Below are positions 48,587 to 59,535 of a DNA stretch of 64,000 bases, one piece after another. Under the pieces are notes generated by a model that was given only the letters and a program-made list of their open reading frames with translations, was not told the DNA's origin and ran no database searches. Source of the stretch: Saururus chinensis (taxonomy: Eukaryota; Streptophyta; Magnoliopsida; Piperales; Saururaceae); contig CP141141.1 of NCBI GenBank assembly GCA_035235625.1, forward strand, positions 42,059,719 to 42,123,718, written 5' to 3'. Both the position numbers and the translations under genes were made by a program. Numbering within the stretch: the first letter of the stretch is position 1; every line of letters starts with the position of its first letter.

Positions 48587-49250
48587 ATTCTTGGCTGCCA
48601 TGCTGAAGGCCTCACAGTGAGGGATTTCTGGCTTTGTAGCTTTGATTCTTTGTATCTCCTCCCTGCATCATGTCACTTCCTGTCAAGTGCTTCTACTTAT
48701 ATTTATCAAAAAGCTATGAAGCATTGCCTAAAAAATGGGTTTCCCTATTTAGTTACGAAGGTGAGTTAGCTGGATCAGTATAGACCATAAATCTGGCTTG
48801 AAAGAAATGGGGAAGTGTATACAAACATATGTTGACCAGTAGGCATATTATATTCGTCAGATTGTTATCAAAATGGTCATGCATAACTCGTATGATTGCT
48901 CAGATGGAAATAATCAAAACAACTAAAAATGAGTCCATCATGATTAATGCTATAAGAAGTGGATAACAATATTGGGATGTCAAAAACATAAGATAAACAT
49001 GTTATAAGGCTTGTCAACTCTTCATGGGAAATAACTATTGTAGTGGTATAGTAGCAAAATAAAAAATACCCATGAGTTCTTACTTCATGAATCGGTTGTA
49101 AGCATATGGAAGCCTGTGTTTCTTCTCTGGTGCTGTTCCCAAACAACAGTATGCGGAAAATGACAGTTAGAGAGAGAGAGAGAGAGGATTCGTAGTCCAT
49201 ACGTTTCACAACAAAGGGTACTTTCGGTTGCATCTGCTGGTTAAAAGTTG
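48587..49250 (-). pseudogene. Captured fragment of a CRABS CLAW-like YABBY gene, three exons
   Basis: Minus strand, in order. An exon ending at 49203 reads QPKVPFVVK, then a GT donor. Exon 49132-49084 (49 bp) between AACAG and GTAAGA reads PPEKKHRLPYAYNRFMK. Exon 48662-48587 (76 bp) between TGCAG and GTATAT reads EEIQRIKATKPEIPHCEAF then SMAAKN. Phases join without a break. The combination PFVVKPPEKK, AYNRFM and NPEIPH-REAF is that of the CRABS CLAW branch of YABBY proteins, DNA-binding regulators of carpel and nectary development. Changes from consensus (S to Y before AYN, R to C in HREAF) suggest decay. The zinc-finger N terminus and the WA... C-terminal exon were not found. Confidence 0.85.
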
Positions 49251-49549
49251 ATGTGGATTCTTTAGTCAAGGGCTGCTTCATAGTCAGCTCAGTGCGCAAA
49301 CAATAATTCACATAACAAAAATGCCCATGAGCAGAGTACTCAGTAAATCTAAATCTCTGACAAGAAGTCCATAGCTCAGAGGTCCAGACGAGATTACAAA
49401 ACAAAGTCAAACATAGGTTGGAAATCACAAAGAACAGAAATAACAAGAACAAGAGTTCTACGGAGTATTTTCGCTCAGTTGTGCGTAAACAGTATAAACT
49501 TAATTTTATAACTAATTTAGATCAGGTCAACATAGCATTGTCTTTAGTT

Positions 49550-51212
49550 GATTACGTACATATTGGATAACACTTACAATATTATTCCAATACGATCGGA
49601 TTTGAACGTAGTTCTGCCTAACGGCTATTACATGAACTACACATAACAAAATTATATACGTTAAAATACATATATCCTTATATCCGAATAAAACATGTAA
49701 AATCAGATGAAAACCTCATAAATCATCGGAGTTGAACGGAAGCCAATAAATAAGCAGAACACAATCTCACTCTATCGCAACAGTGAGCAGAACAAACAAC
49801 AAAGTAGATTAGCTCATATCAGATCCCAATAAATTATATTATAGCATAACAGAACATATCGGGACATATCAAATTAAACAGAGCATTTCAGAGCTTATCA
49901 GATTTTATCAAATCAAAGCATATCAAAGCACATTGGATCAGAGCATAGTATATATCTTAAGTAACACATATATTCATATAATCATATATCTTAATTAATA
50001 TATTAATATTAATAACTAAATATGCATGCATATAAATCAAATAAAATCGGGAAGTCATAAATGCTTACTCCCCTGTTTGGACATCATGACATTCGGTGTT
50101 GCTCGTTTCCTCTATATATCCTCCTCTTCAGGTCTGGAGATGGCAGGCATAATCTCCTCTAGTTCCGAAAGGTGGCGAACATCACCTCTTTTAATCTCGG
50201 GACGTTTCACACTTCCTGCGCTTGTAGGCGACAGACAAAACTTTCCCTACCTGAAGACATTTTTCTCTCTATGTACCTATAGGTGACAAACAAACCTTTC
50301 TCTACCCGGAGGCACTTTTCTCTCTACGCACCAGTAGGCTATGGACAAAACCTTCCCTTATCCAGAGACTTTCCGTTTCTTGTGCATGTATGCTATGGGT
50401 AGATCCTCCCCTTAACCCAGGGATATCTTTCTTACTGTGTGGCCCTTTGGTGCATAAAGGAGCCTCCCCTACTCTAAGTCACTTCCCTCGATGTGGCCTG
50501 ACATCAGAGGACGAAGCCTCTTCTTGCTCCGGGCCACTTCTCTCTCTCCTTGGTGCTCGTGGGTGACGAGCAGAGTCTCCTCTTACCTCGAGACTTTTCC
50601 CCTTATAAAGTTACCAACTCAAGGAATTGATACTTCTATTGCATAGAACACTCTCGATTTAGCTAAGAACGCCTTTTGAACGGATGAAAATGGACTTAGA
50701 ACGATCCCTAAAACTCTTCCGGAAGTTTAGACGGAAAATCGGAATTTGTAGACATTCCTGCTAATAGACAACAGGACGCATGAGTGGCACCGCAGTTGGC
50801 ACGTGCGTGATGCACACATCACCGCGCTGCATGTGGCACGCATGATGCACGTCCCACCAAGCAGCTCAGCGCGCTCCAGCTCAGCTTCGCTGGTGTCATC
50901 TATTTCGCTGGTATCATCATGCGTTCTTTGCACCGATGGACTCGTATTGATGAGCACTTTGAAATTAGACCCATCATGGGTAAGTTATTCTACACTTTTT
51001 ATGGGGGTCTCGCCCATGTGGAAAATTTCATGTTCGTAGCTTTTGCACCCAACTTCTGTTTCACATGTTCCTTATTTCATTACTCTCATTACTTCAAGCT
51101 CTACTCATATACTGGGATTTCATCCCTTGAAGCCCCTTAAAATTTTAACTTAAAATTATATAATTGCCCTTTACCCCTTAGTTTAGGTGTAATATGAACA
51201 CGGGGTATTACA
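49550..51212. mobile_element. LTR-like insertion in CACTA element 2
   Basis: The right edge is CACGGGGTATTACA at 51212. Between about 50090 and 50600 are repeated units with TCTCC..TACC..GGGACTTTCC-like phrases, shared with the relic at 16800-17100. Left edge and target duplication were not identified. Fossil, no coding domains. Confidence 0.4.
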
Positions 51213-52439
51213 CCTTTTAAGTTAGACAAGAAGCACAACAGGATCTTTTGCATAGCAGATATGCCTAAAGGACTTGTCCCATCAAGGAATCGACAGTGTG
51301 GAGTCCAAGCATAAAGATCAACTAAATGCCCATATCTACTAAATCAAGTGCATTAGTTCATTGTAATAGCTTAACTCATGCAAGGGGCTTTTTTACTGAA
51401 TTACTTGTGTCACCTCCATTCCCATTATCTGTGGGACTGGCACCATAGAGGTGGCTAGGAATGGCACTTCCAATTGAAAAGTGATAATATCTACTTCATG
51501 GCCTCAACAAGTCTTGCTGGTACATGTGTCTCATGATTCTCCACATCATCTATTTAGGGAGATCCCTATCAGTTATTTTTTGTGAAAAAATAAATAAAAA
51601 GTAAACACTATTCGTAGAATTAGTTATTATGAAGAGCCATCAAAGTTTGATATACTACAATGTGATAATACTGCACTCACATTATGGTAGGTGGCACTTT
51701 CACCAACTTGAAACATGAGAGCTATAGAAGGACATTGTTACTTTCGCTGCATTATCATTGAACAGACCCACTCAACTGTTTACTACCAAAATAACAAATA
51801 GAATATAAGGTAGCATATGTCAATTGGTAAAATTCCATACACTCAATATCCAAAAAGTTAGCTACCCCTAAACAATCTCATACTCCATCAGCAGCAAATA
51901 GCCAATGTTGATTGAAACTATGATAATACTACACTGAAGATGAAATCATGGTTACATATATAGAAGTCGACCAACTAGCCAGGTGGTCTACATGTGCGTG
52001 AAAGAAGGCTTTAAAATTTTGATTCTTCTACTTTTCCAATTTTTGTAACTGGGTCTAGGAAATGCTAGAAATACAACACAACAGGGCAAATGATACAGAG
52101 ACATATACGAAATTGTTGGTGGCTTCTCGGGAATTTCAATAGCATCACAATAAAACAACAGATTTTAATAGATAATCAACTCTCCTACATGCATGTTTTC
52201 AAAAATCAATGTCAAGAGAAAGCTTGACAGGAAATCGAGCGAAGCTAATAACCTAGTACATCAAAAAGAATTTGTGGTGAAAGCATAAACATAATTATGA
52301 ATTCCCAATCAAGGCATCAACCAAGGAGATAAATTGACCAAGGAAAAAGGAAGAATATCCAATGCTTCATCAACAAAAAACATACAAGATAACGCAATCC
52401 ACAACAATAATCAAGCCAAACAGAAATAGGGGGCAACGA
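51213..52439. other. Non-coding cargo of CACTA element 2, right part
   Basis: No exon recognised. Its position directly downstream (minus strand) of the OEP37-like exons suggests it is intron sequence of that captured gene. Confidence 0.35.
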
Positions 52440-52870
52440 CTAACACCTTAATGTCATGGGTAGTGCGGAACTGCAAGCTAGATCCGAGGTCGACGGCTCC
52501 TGATGACTGCATTTTGGTCCTTGAATTTGTAGAGGACGGAAGATTACTTGGAGATGAAGTTGACCTGGGGAGCAGAGATGTCGTCGTTGTGGAAGGAGAA
52601 GTTGAGCTTGGCAAGGTTGTCTAAGAATTTGCAGGACACCTTGTGGGAGAAGATGGAGCTGTCATTCTCAGAGGTCACCCGGATTGTAGGGACCAGGAAG
52701 GAAATACTGAGCTAGTTGGGGCTTGAAGGAGGAGAAAGCGGAGGTAAGATGGAAGAGTGAGGAAAAGGTGGGGGGAGAGCGAGGGCAGGGAAAAGGTGGA
52801 GGGAAAGAGGGCGTGGGGGGAGGCGGGGTCATAATTGGCCATCATTGATAATCTTATAGCGATGGCCATT
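52440..52870 (-). pseudogene. Captured 5' fragment of an OEP37-like chloroplast outer-envelope channel gene
   Basis: Minus strand. An N-terminal part starts MANYDPASPHALFP at 52842. After a frame change it reads RVTSENDSSIFSHKVSCKF, LDNLAKLNFSFHND and ISAPQVNFISK, followed by a stop and then VLYKFKDQNAVIRS-type sequence. This matches the start of plant OEP37, a beta-barrel cation channel of the plastid outer envelope (Arabidopsis: RVTSEFDSD, NKVSCKLFDNLAKLKLSFQN, SFTSKHVSVLYDVE). About 110 of some 340 residues are present. Stops and a frame change show it is not functional. Confidence 0.85.
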
Positions 52871-54037
52871 CCTAGTGGCTGCTGCAGTTTTCAGAATTCA
52901 TTTAGCCACAACTATAAGCAGCCATCATAGATAATGATCAATAGCAACAACTATCAGAGTTAGCTATCGCAGATAGTCACTATTGTTGTGTTGTTGTTGA
53001 TAACTTTTTTGTAGTGATTACTAGGTTGAAGTGAGTCTTTTGTCATAAAGAATTTGGGGCCTACAAAAAAAATCTTGGGGATGACAATCAAACATTATAA
53101 GAAAGCTAAGAAGGCTATCATAAGAAAAGTACATGAGAAGGTATTTTAAAAATTCAACATGAAGAATGAAAAGCCCATTAATACATCACTTGGAAGCTAT
53201 TTCAAATTGCAAAAGAAGCAAAGTCCTTCAAATAAGAAGGAGAATGAAGAGATGACCAAAATCCCCTATGCATCGATGGTGGGTAATTTAATGTATGCAA
53301 TGGTATGTACAAGGCCAGATATTGCACAAGCCATTGGAGTGGCTAGTAGACATCTTGTTAACCTAGGGAAGGAGCATTTGAATGTGGTGAAGTAGATTCT
53401 TCAATATCTAAGAGGTTCCTCTAAGGTATGTTTATGCTTTGGAGATGGTAAACCTTTGATTGAAGGGTTTTTATGTGGATATGGGCAGAGATCTTGATTC
53501 AAGGAAGAGTATTTGGGGTACTTGATCACTTTTGCATGGGAGCCATGTCAAATGCGTGTTACATTGTGTACAATGGTGGCCAAATAAATTTGCAATTACC
53601 AAAGCTTCAAGGAAATGTTGTGGATGAAGAGATTCTTCATAGAGTTGGGTTTAAAGTAAGAAAACTATGTTGTGGATTATAATAGTCAAAGTGTCATCCA
53701 GTTGAGTAAAAATGCAAGTCTTCACTCTAGAAGCAAACACATTGATGTGAAGCATCATTAGATAAGTTATGTGTTGGAGAAGAAACTTTTAGAGTCGATG
53801 AAGATCCATATCGATAAAAATTCATCGGATATGATGACTAAGACCGTCCCTAAAGTAAAATATGAGCTTTATAGAGATTGGGCCTCTAGGGGTGAGGTTG
53901 GCCCTCATGTGTAGAATAGGGGAGCCTTACATGAGTAGGGAGGGGGGGAATTGCTAGGCCTATCCTCCATATGAAGCCCATTGTTGGGCTTCCCTCCTCA
54001 TGTGGTGGTCCATTACTTAACCCACTATGGGTTCAAT

Positions 54038-55744
54038 TGTAACACTCAAAAAGTTTCTATATTTTCTATACCTAGTTGTGTGGGTATAAGTGAGTTTGAC
54101 TCTTAGGTCTTCTGAGTATAACAAAATTCCTTTGTGCATAGAGTTCAGATATGGAAATTTATTATTAAATAATATACATAAAGAGCTTTATAGATCAAGA
54201 GAGCACAAAACAAAGTACAGACAAGGAAGTTATGATAAATGTAACATAAAAGAACTTATTTTTTAGTCTGAATTTCAATGAGAAACTTTGGAGAATGAAA
54301 GTAGATAAACATTGCTTCAAAACGCCTATAAGAATGCACAAATTAGAGTTTAGATGGAGTTATGATCATATGAAGTTGAACCTCGTGTTGTTACCAACGT
54401 CTACCAATCTAACCCCTAGACCTTCTTAATGATATAACTTTTTAAAAATAGATATTCTATCTGAAATTTTGGGGTATTATAATAAACAAAAATATTTGCA
54501 TAACTCCAAAAAGGCTGAATTAAACGGAGTTTGTAAAGGAAGATATGGCCAACCGAGATTGGGACTTAGTATTGCTGGCAGTTACTATTGACAGACCATC
54601 GACATGTTGGTGGGTTACTTATGGTTATTGACAGTTTTGTGATTTTGCTCAAAAACCACCCAGTTTGATGGTTTTATACAAGAATTTCGTCTTATTTCCC
54701 TTATAAGTGACTTTTGAGGTCCTTAGACTCTATTTTTATAGGAAATTTTTTTCAAAAGGAAGAGGAAGAAGTTCAAGGGTTCTCCAAATGAAGAGGAATC
54801 AAGGGAGGGAGTAAATTTATGATGATTGGTCGGCATTGCGTGCCAAAAAAATTTATATCGTGAAATAGGTCGGATTTCTAACGTTAACTATGGTTTTGAA
54901 ACTTATAAAATGCATGATTTAAGGAATTTTGGGTTTCTCAAATCATTATGAATTCGTGATTCTACATTGGATTGCCAATCTTAACACTATGATTTGGTTT
55001 TGAAGTGATTATATGAGTTAAATCATGATTATTTCTTGATATGAAAGTATGTTAAAGAATAATTTCTAATATTTATATCTTAAAGATATTTAAAATCATG
55101 TTTTCTCACATTATACTGATTGTGTAATAGATTAATTATCATTAGTCACTGTGGGAGGGGTGCGTGAGAAGAGAATTGCATTAAGGCATGTTTTGGAGTT
55201 AAATTGGGAACTAGGAACTGTCTCTGTTGTTTCTTCCCAATCATCTGCACGACCACTGACACATCAATGACGACATTAGTGAAAGGAGAGAGATGACAAT
55301 ACTAGCACTAACATGCATTGACACATCAGTGTGCAACTGGTCAATCATCGACAATGAGATTGTCGCATCAGTGCGAGATGGACCTACTATTTTTTGGGGT
55401 TTCCATCAAAGGGAAGCTTGGCGACGTGTTTGCAATGGGTTGGTGGCCAACTGGTGTTGAGGGAGGAAACTTCCCCAACCGGTGGCCAAATGGTTATAAC
55501 ATGTTAATGTGTCATGTCTTGAGTATTGCACCCAAAATTTCTCCCCGAATAGATTTGTGTTCGACAGGACCCCATTAACATTGACATTGTCACAAATCAC
55601 GATGTAAAGACTGACATTTGAATTTGGTCAGCTGACTTTATTAGTAATACAGTCTCCTCTTGCGCCAAAGTCCTTCACGATGAAAATCCATGAGTTTACT
55701 TGAGTGAGAAATATGATGCAGAAGAAAATGCTTCTCATCTCCCC
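54038..55744. other. Possible LTR start and spacer
   Basis: The copia 3' LTR ends abruptly where TGTAACACTCAAAAAG begins (54038), a start typical of plant LTRs, so another element probably inserted or recombined here. Its far end was not found. The part 55260-55600 shares a dispersed repeat with 33211-33500. No genes. Confidence 0.35.
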
Positions 55745-55774
55745 TCGCATTTAGTCATATTATTGCATGTATTA

Positions 55775-55880
55775 AACTCCTTTCGTCCTATACTAATAGC
55801 TACATTTCGTTTTTCAAAATGAACTAACTTTAATTCATTTTGGAAAAACCAAATATAGCTATTAATTTGAGACAAAGGGA
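55775..55880. mobile_element. Stowaway-like MITE
   Basis: 106 bp inserted at TA in the phrase TGCATGTATTATATGTG, which is uninterrupted in block I near 22820. Ends ACTCCTTTCGTCC and GACAAAGGGA are diverged Stowaway termini. Confidence 0.75.
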
Positions 55881-56149
55881 TATGTGTTATTTGGCTTGTA
55901 AAGATTGTATATATTAATTTCAGTCTAGAATCAACAACCTGTAAATATCCTAAGAAGAATTTCACTTTATTCCATTTGTCAAGAATGGAATCGAACATTG
56001 GTAAAATAGACAATTGAGGATTATAAATAGTTTAAAAGCATTTCATCTCTATAAAGCAATACTCTTACACTCGCAAAACTTCATGAGGACAAAAACTTTT
56101 CACTTTGTCGTGCACTATGTACCAAGGGATCTTTCTTGAATTATATATA

Positions 56150-57992
56150 GAGGATTTTGCCAAGATGGCCCTAGGATACAATGTATTATACAAAATGTCT
56201 CATAATTCTCACCTAATACACAAAATGGCTTTATGCACATGTAAACCTCCACACATGTGCCATGAATTGTCTAAAATACCCCCTTCCCATTTTTTTTCTT
56301 TATAAAGTCACCAACCCACTGCTTCTCACTTCCCAGCAGCTCTAGCTTCAACTCTGCCACCGGCTCCACCACATCCGCCATCGACTGACACCTCTACCGC
56401 CAAGTTTGTTGTCTTTGCCACTAGCTTTGCTTCATCTAACTTTGTCTTCACCTCTTCCTCCACTATTGCCTTCTCCTCCTCCTCCCCTCTTCCACCACCA
56501 CCTCCTCCTCCTCTTCCTCCTACTCTTCTTCATTTTCCTCCTCCCCCTCCTCCTTCTCCTCCTCCTCGTCCTCCTCCCTCCCTATACTCTTCTCTCTCCC
56601 CTCCTCTCTATCCTCTTGCCCTTTTCCTCCTCGGTCGACTCCTCTTCCTCCTTCCCAGAATCTAACAAGACTGGTCACAAACTAGTCAATAAAGCTATTA
56701 AAAATTTATTTTTTCACTACAAGCTCAAATATTAAAAAAATAAACTCATAAACATATTAAAATGCTCAAACCAAGTGGTTTTATTTTTACTTGATTTTGA
56801 GTTTTTTCTAACGCTAAGCAAAACCTCGTTACTGACCGTCGACAGTTGATAGTCAACAATCAACAATCAAATTTATTGGAATAAAGGGGATATAAGACAA
56901 CATTATGAGTGACAATATTTTCCTAAGTATTTATAATGAACTATCCTAACAAACTAAATAGATAAAATAAAAAAATAAAGTAAATTTTAAACATGCAACT
57001 GTCGATCACCAATTGTTTACTTCCTCAAATGTTGACAGTCAATTGTTGACTATCATATAATCTAGGGTCAAAGACTACCTTCTTCTCCAGTGCCGACAAC
57101 CTTTAACTAATTTGTAAAAATCGAGAGTTGGGTCATTCGATAGCCAATAGTCAATAGTCTAGACATTTGACAACCAACAGTCATTAGCTGACAGTCGACA
57201 GCTGTGTGTTTAAAATTTACTTTATTTTTCATTTTATCTATTGAGTTCATTAAGATAGTTCATTATAAATACTTAGGGAGATATTGACATTCATAATATT
57301 GTCTTTTATACCCTTTATTGCAATAAATTTGATTGTTGACTATTAACTATGGACAATCGACTATAGTCAGTTAGTACTAAGTTTTGCTTAGCATTAGAAA
57401 AAACTCAGAATTGAATAAATATAGAACTCACTATTTGTTTTGAATAGTTTAACATGTCTATGGTTTATTTTTTCAGATTTAAGCTTGAAGAGAAAATACA
57501 TAAATTTGTAATAGCTATATTGACCAGTTTGCACTGGTCTTGTTAGATTCTAGGAAGCAAGAAAGGAGACAACATAGAGGAAAAAGGGAGGAGGATAAAA
57601 AGGAAGGGAGGAGATAGAGGGAGGAGGGAGGATGAAGAGGAAGAGGAATACGAGGAGGAGGAAGTAAAGATGAAGTTGGATGAAGTAGAGCCAATGGAAA
57701 AGTTGACAAAGTTGGCGACAAAGGTAGTGGTCGATATCAGAGGTGGTAGAGCCGGTGGTGGAGGTGGTAGAGCCTATGGCAGAGGTGATGTAGTCGAAGC
57801 CGGAGCTAGTGAAAATGAGAAGTAGTGAGTTGGTGAAGTTATAAGAAAGAAAATGTGAATGTGGTATTTTAGACAATTAATATTACATGTGTGGAGGTTT
57901 ACATGTGCATAGGGCCATTTTTTGTATTAAGTGAGAATAAGAGATATTTTGTGTAATATATTATATCTTAAGGTCATTTTGGTAAAATCCTC
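56150..57992. mobile_element. Mutator-like foldback element, 1.84 kb
   Basis: Ends GAGGATTTTGCCAAGATGGC and its complement GGTCATTTTGGTAAAATCCTC. Inverted arms extend some 850 bp each, so nearly the whole element is one hairpin; the spacer around 57030-57100 is short. Flanks TTATATATA (56141-56149) and TTACATATA (57993-58001) are a 9-bp duplication with one change, the length made by Mutator-family transposases. Block I has the uninterrupted site (TTGCATATA near 23314). CT-rich stretches in each arm give Leu/Pro frames that are not genes. No transposase. Confidence 0.85.
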
Positions 57993-58109
57993 TTACATAT
58001 ATGTTCAATGAATTCTGCTATATGTAGATCTAAATACTCACCTTTCTCTGTTTCCTAGTAGAACAAATATAAGGCTTTTAGTCAAATCACATGAAAGCAT
58101 AAAAATAGT

Positions 58110-58307
58110 ACTCCTTCGATCCTATATTAATAGTTACATTTAGAAAAATAGTAATTTTTATTCAATAGTGAAACCTAAATCTTAGAGAAAAAAATAAGCT
58201 TATGATATTCTTTTTTCAGTACTCAATCACTAAAATTTAATAATATGGAGTTATTAATATAGAACAATTTTTTTCCCGGAAGTTATTAATTTAGGTAGGA
58301 GGGAGTA
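58110..58307. mobile_element. Stowaway-like MITE, long variant
   Basis: CTCCTTCGATCCTATATTAAT at the left, TTAATTTAGGTAGGAGGGAG at the right, TA flanks. Same site as the 104-bp element at 23428-23531. Confidence 0.65.
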
Positions 58308-58429
58308 GTAGTTAAAATCATATTAACTTAAAAGAATCTACTAACTTATATCATTTTGATCTCTAATAAGTGAAAGTCACGGGAGAAATGCACACGTTTT
58401 TTGTCCCGCTTTTGACATTAAGTTCTCCT

Positions 58430-59030
58430 CCAATATGATTCTTACTATTGTCCTTGTAGCTGATCGGGGAAGGAAGACTACGCAGGAATTTCGGTATAGC
58501 ACATATGTATCTCCGGCTGGAGCTCACTCACCCGTAATGTCAGGAAGTGGAGCTTTCTTAACCTTCACAGAATCGGGCAAATTTGAAACGTGTTGGCTAC
58601 TGGTGGAAAAACCTGACCCAAACCACAAGCCCGGTCAAGTATAAGTCTATTTGCCCCGTCAGTTAATCCGGTCCAGTACTTTATGTTCAAGTGTTCAAGG
58701 CCAGGAAGGGACTGCGAATCCCGTTTACTATCCTGACCATGCTTTCAAATTTTGTTATATGAAGGATATCATTGTAGTATTAACAAAATCACCCATTCGA
58801 TCGGTCCATTTCTTCTCAACTAACAAGCCACAATGTGTCAGCACAATCCATATTTTCTCAATAAATTTCTTGCATATTTCTTCTGCGGTCTGAACCTTTG
58901 GGTTTGAACGCCGACCAAGAGGACCAAAACAACCCAATTCAAATCTCCCTCGCGACAACGTGTACGTTCCTTCAATAGTTGAAATAGGTATGTCCCAGAA
59001 AATACTCAAGAGTCAAAAAGAATGTAGATT
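58430..59030 (+). pseudogene. Unrecognised pseudogene P2 upstream of gene B2
   Basis: Best-kept P copy. Stretches look coding: EFRYSTYVSPAGAH, GSGAFLTFTESGKFETCWLL, KPDPNHKPGQV; then, after a stop and frame change, GTANPVYYPDHAFKFCYMKD and PIRSVHFFSTNKPQC. Codon structure and homology with P1 suggest a former secreted or beta-rich protein, but I do not recognise the family. Interrupted by stops in both blocks, so broken before or soon after the duplication. Confidence 0.45.
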
Positions 59031-59046
59031 AAACCACAAGCCAGAC

Positions 59047-59053
59047 TATTTAA
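59047..59053 (+). promoter_or_regulatory. TATA box of peptide gene B2
   Basis: TATTTAA 96 bp before the ATG, followed by CTCGCGCACCCTCTCTTCC; same layout as B1. Confidence 0.5.
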
Positions 59054-59148
59054 CTCGCGCACCCTCTCTTCCATATCTCACAACTTAGTTACCAAGGAAA
59101 ACGTACGAATTAGCCACATTGGTTGGAGCTAGTAAATTCAGAAAATCA

Positions 59149-59535
59149 ATGGCTTTTTCCAACAGCAATCTCCTCTCCTTAACGTGGTTCTTGCTCATAA
59201 TCTTCTTGGTTTTGTACCAAGAAGCCACTGAGGCCGCACGGGTTCTGGGGCATGAATCTGAGAGTCTAGCCAAGCGCTCCATGCCACCTCCCCCACAGTG
59301 CTCATATTCGAACAACAATGGAAATGGCGGCCGCTGCCCGGCGGCTCCCCATAGTGAGAGTCAGTCCGCTGCCAACTCTCTCCCCCGTCACAAGTTAGAG
59401 TCTCCTGTGGATGCTCCTGCTCCTGCTCCAGCTCCAGCTCGTTCCCAGTGCACAAACGAAGGCAAACGGAAGAATGTTGTTGTATGCTCACTGCCGGAAA
59501 ACGCGAAGAGCTCAGCGGTTCACCGCCACAGTTGA
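59149..59535 (+). CDS. Small secreted precursor B2 with two cysteine pairs (CTNIP/SCREW-like)
   Basis: 128 residues, single exon, ATG at 59149 directly before the signal peptide (hydrophobic 8-22, likely cleavage near ATEA at 29). Then ARVLG, ESLAKRSMPPPPQC, first pair Cys51/Cys63 (C-SYSNNNGNGGR-C), linker, second pair Cys101/Cys113 (QC-TNEGKRKNVVV-C), end HRHS. Compared with B1 it has one extra residue in the signal peptide and a longer Ala-Pro repeat before the second pair (APAPAPA versus APA). Both cysteine pairs and the basic KRKNV core are kept, so it is likely functional. Confidence 0.7.
   Translation: MAFSNSNLLSLTWFLLIIFLVLYQEATEAARVLGHESESLAKRSMPPPPQCSYSNNNGNGGRCPAAPHSESQSAANSLPRHKLESPVDAPAPAPAPARSQCTNEGKRKNVVVCSLPENAKSSAVHRHS

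Larger units (their letters stand above)
46494..53016. mobile_element. CACTA element 2, non-autonomous, carrying CRC-like and OEP37-like gene fragments
   Basis: Left terminus CACTACAAAAAAAAATTGGG at 46494, right terminus ...AACTTTTTTGTAGTG ending 53016, with a perfect 3-bp target duplication ATT (46491-46493 and 53017-53019). It is 6.5 kb. Subterminal repeats of a CAGCGACGGC / GCCGTCGCTG type fill 46540-46940 and 52850-53000. No transposase seen. Cargo on the minus strand: exons of a YABBY gene and the first exons of an OEP37 gene, plus an LTR-like insertion. It disrupts the reverse transcriptase region of the copia fossil and is therefore younger. Confidence 0.9.
33682..54037 (+). mobile_element. 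Ty1/copia retrotransposon fossil, split by nested insertions
   Basis: Old, broken copia element; the parts are collinear. 5' LTR 33682-34373; primer-binding site at 34376 (TGGTATCAAAGC, initiator-Met tRNA type); gag with a CCHC knuckle about 34440-35312; pre-integrase and integrase regions about 44345-45400; reverse transcriptase from about 45950, interrupted at 46493 and resumed at 53017, then RNase H; polypurine tract before 53952; partial 3' LTR 53952-54037. Two insertions split it: the large LTR-like unit at 35313-44344 and CACTA element 2 at 46494-53016. Many breaks, so old, and older than both insertions. Confidence 0.85.

Noticed and set aside
48877-49452. 191-codon minus-strand frame taken as one protein
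   Set aside because: It reads through an exon and an intron of the captured YABBY fragment. The true coding signal changes frame at the splice sites, so the long frame is accidental.
54038-55263. Solo LTR from TGTAACACTC to GACACA with TCAAT flanks
   Set aside because: The flanking TCAAT could be chance, and the sequence to the right does not resume the interrupted copia LTR as expected for an insertion; left as uncertain spacer.
56406-57876. Leu/Pro/Ser-rich frames of about 110 codons on both strands
   Set aside because: They come from CT-rich stretches in the two arms of the foldback element, mirrored because the arms are inverted copies.
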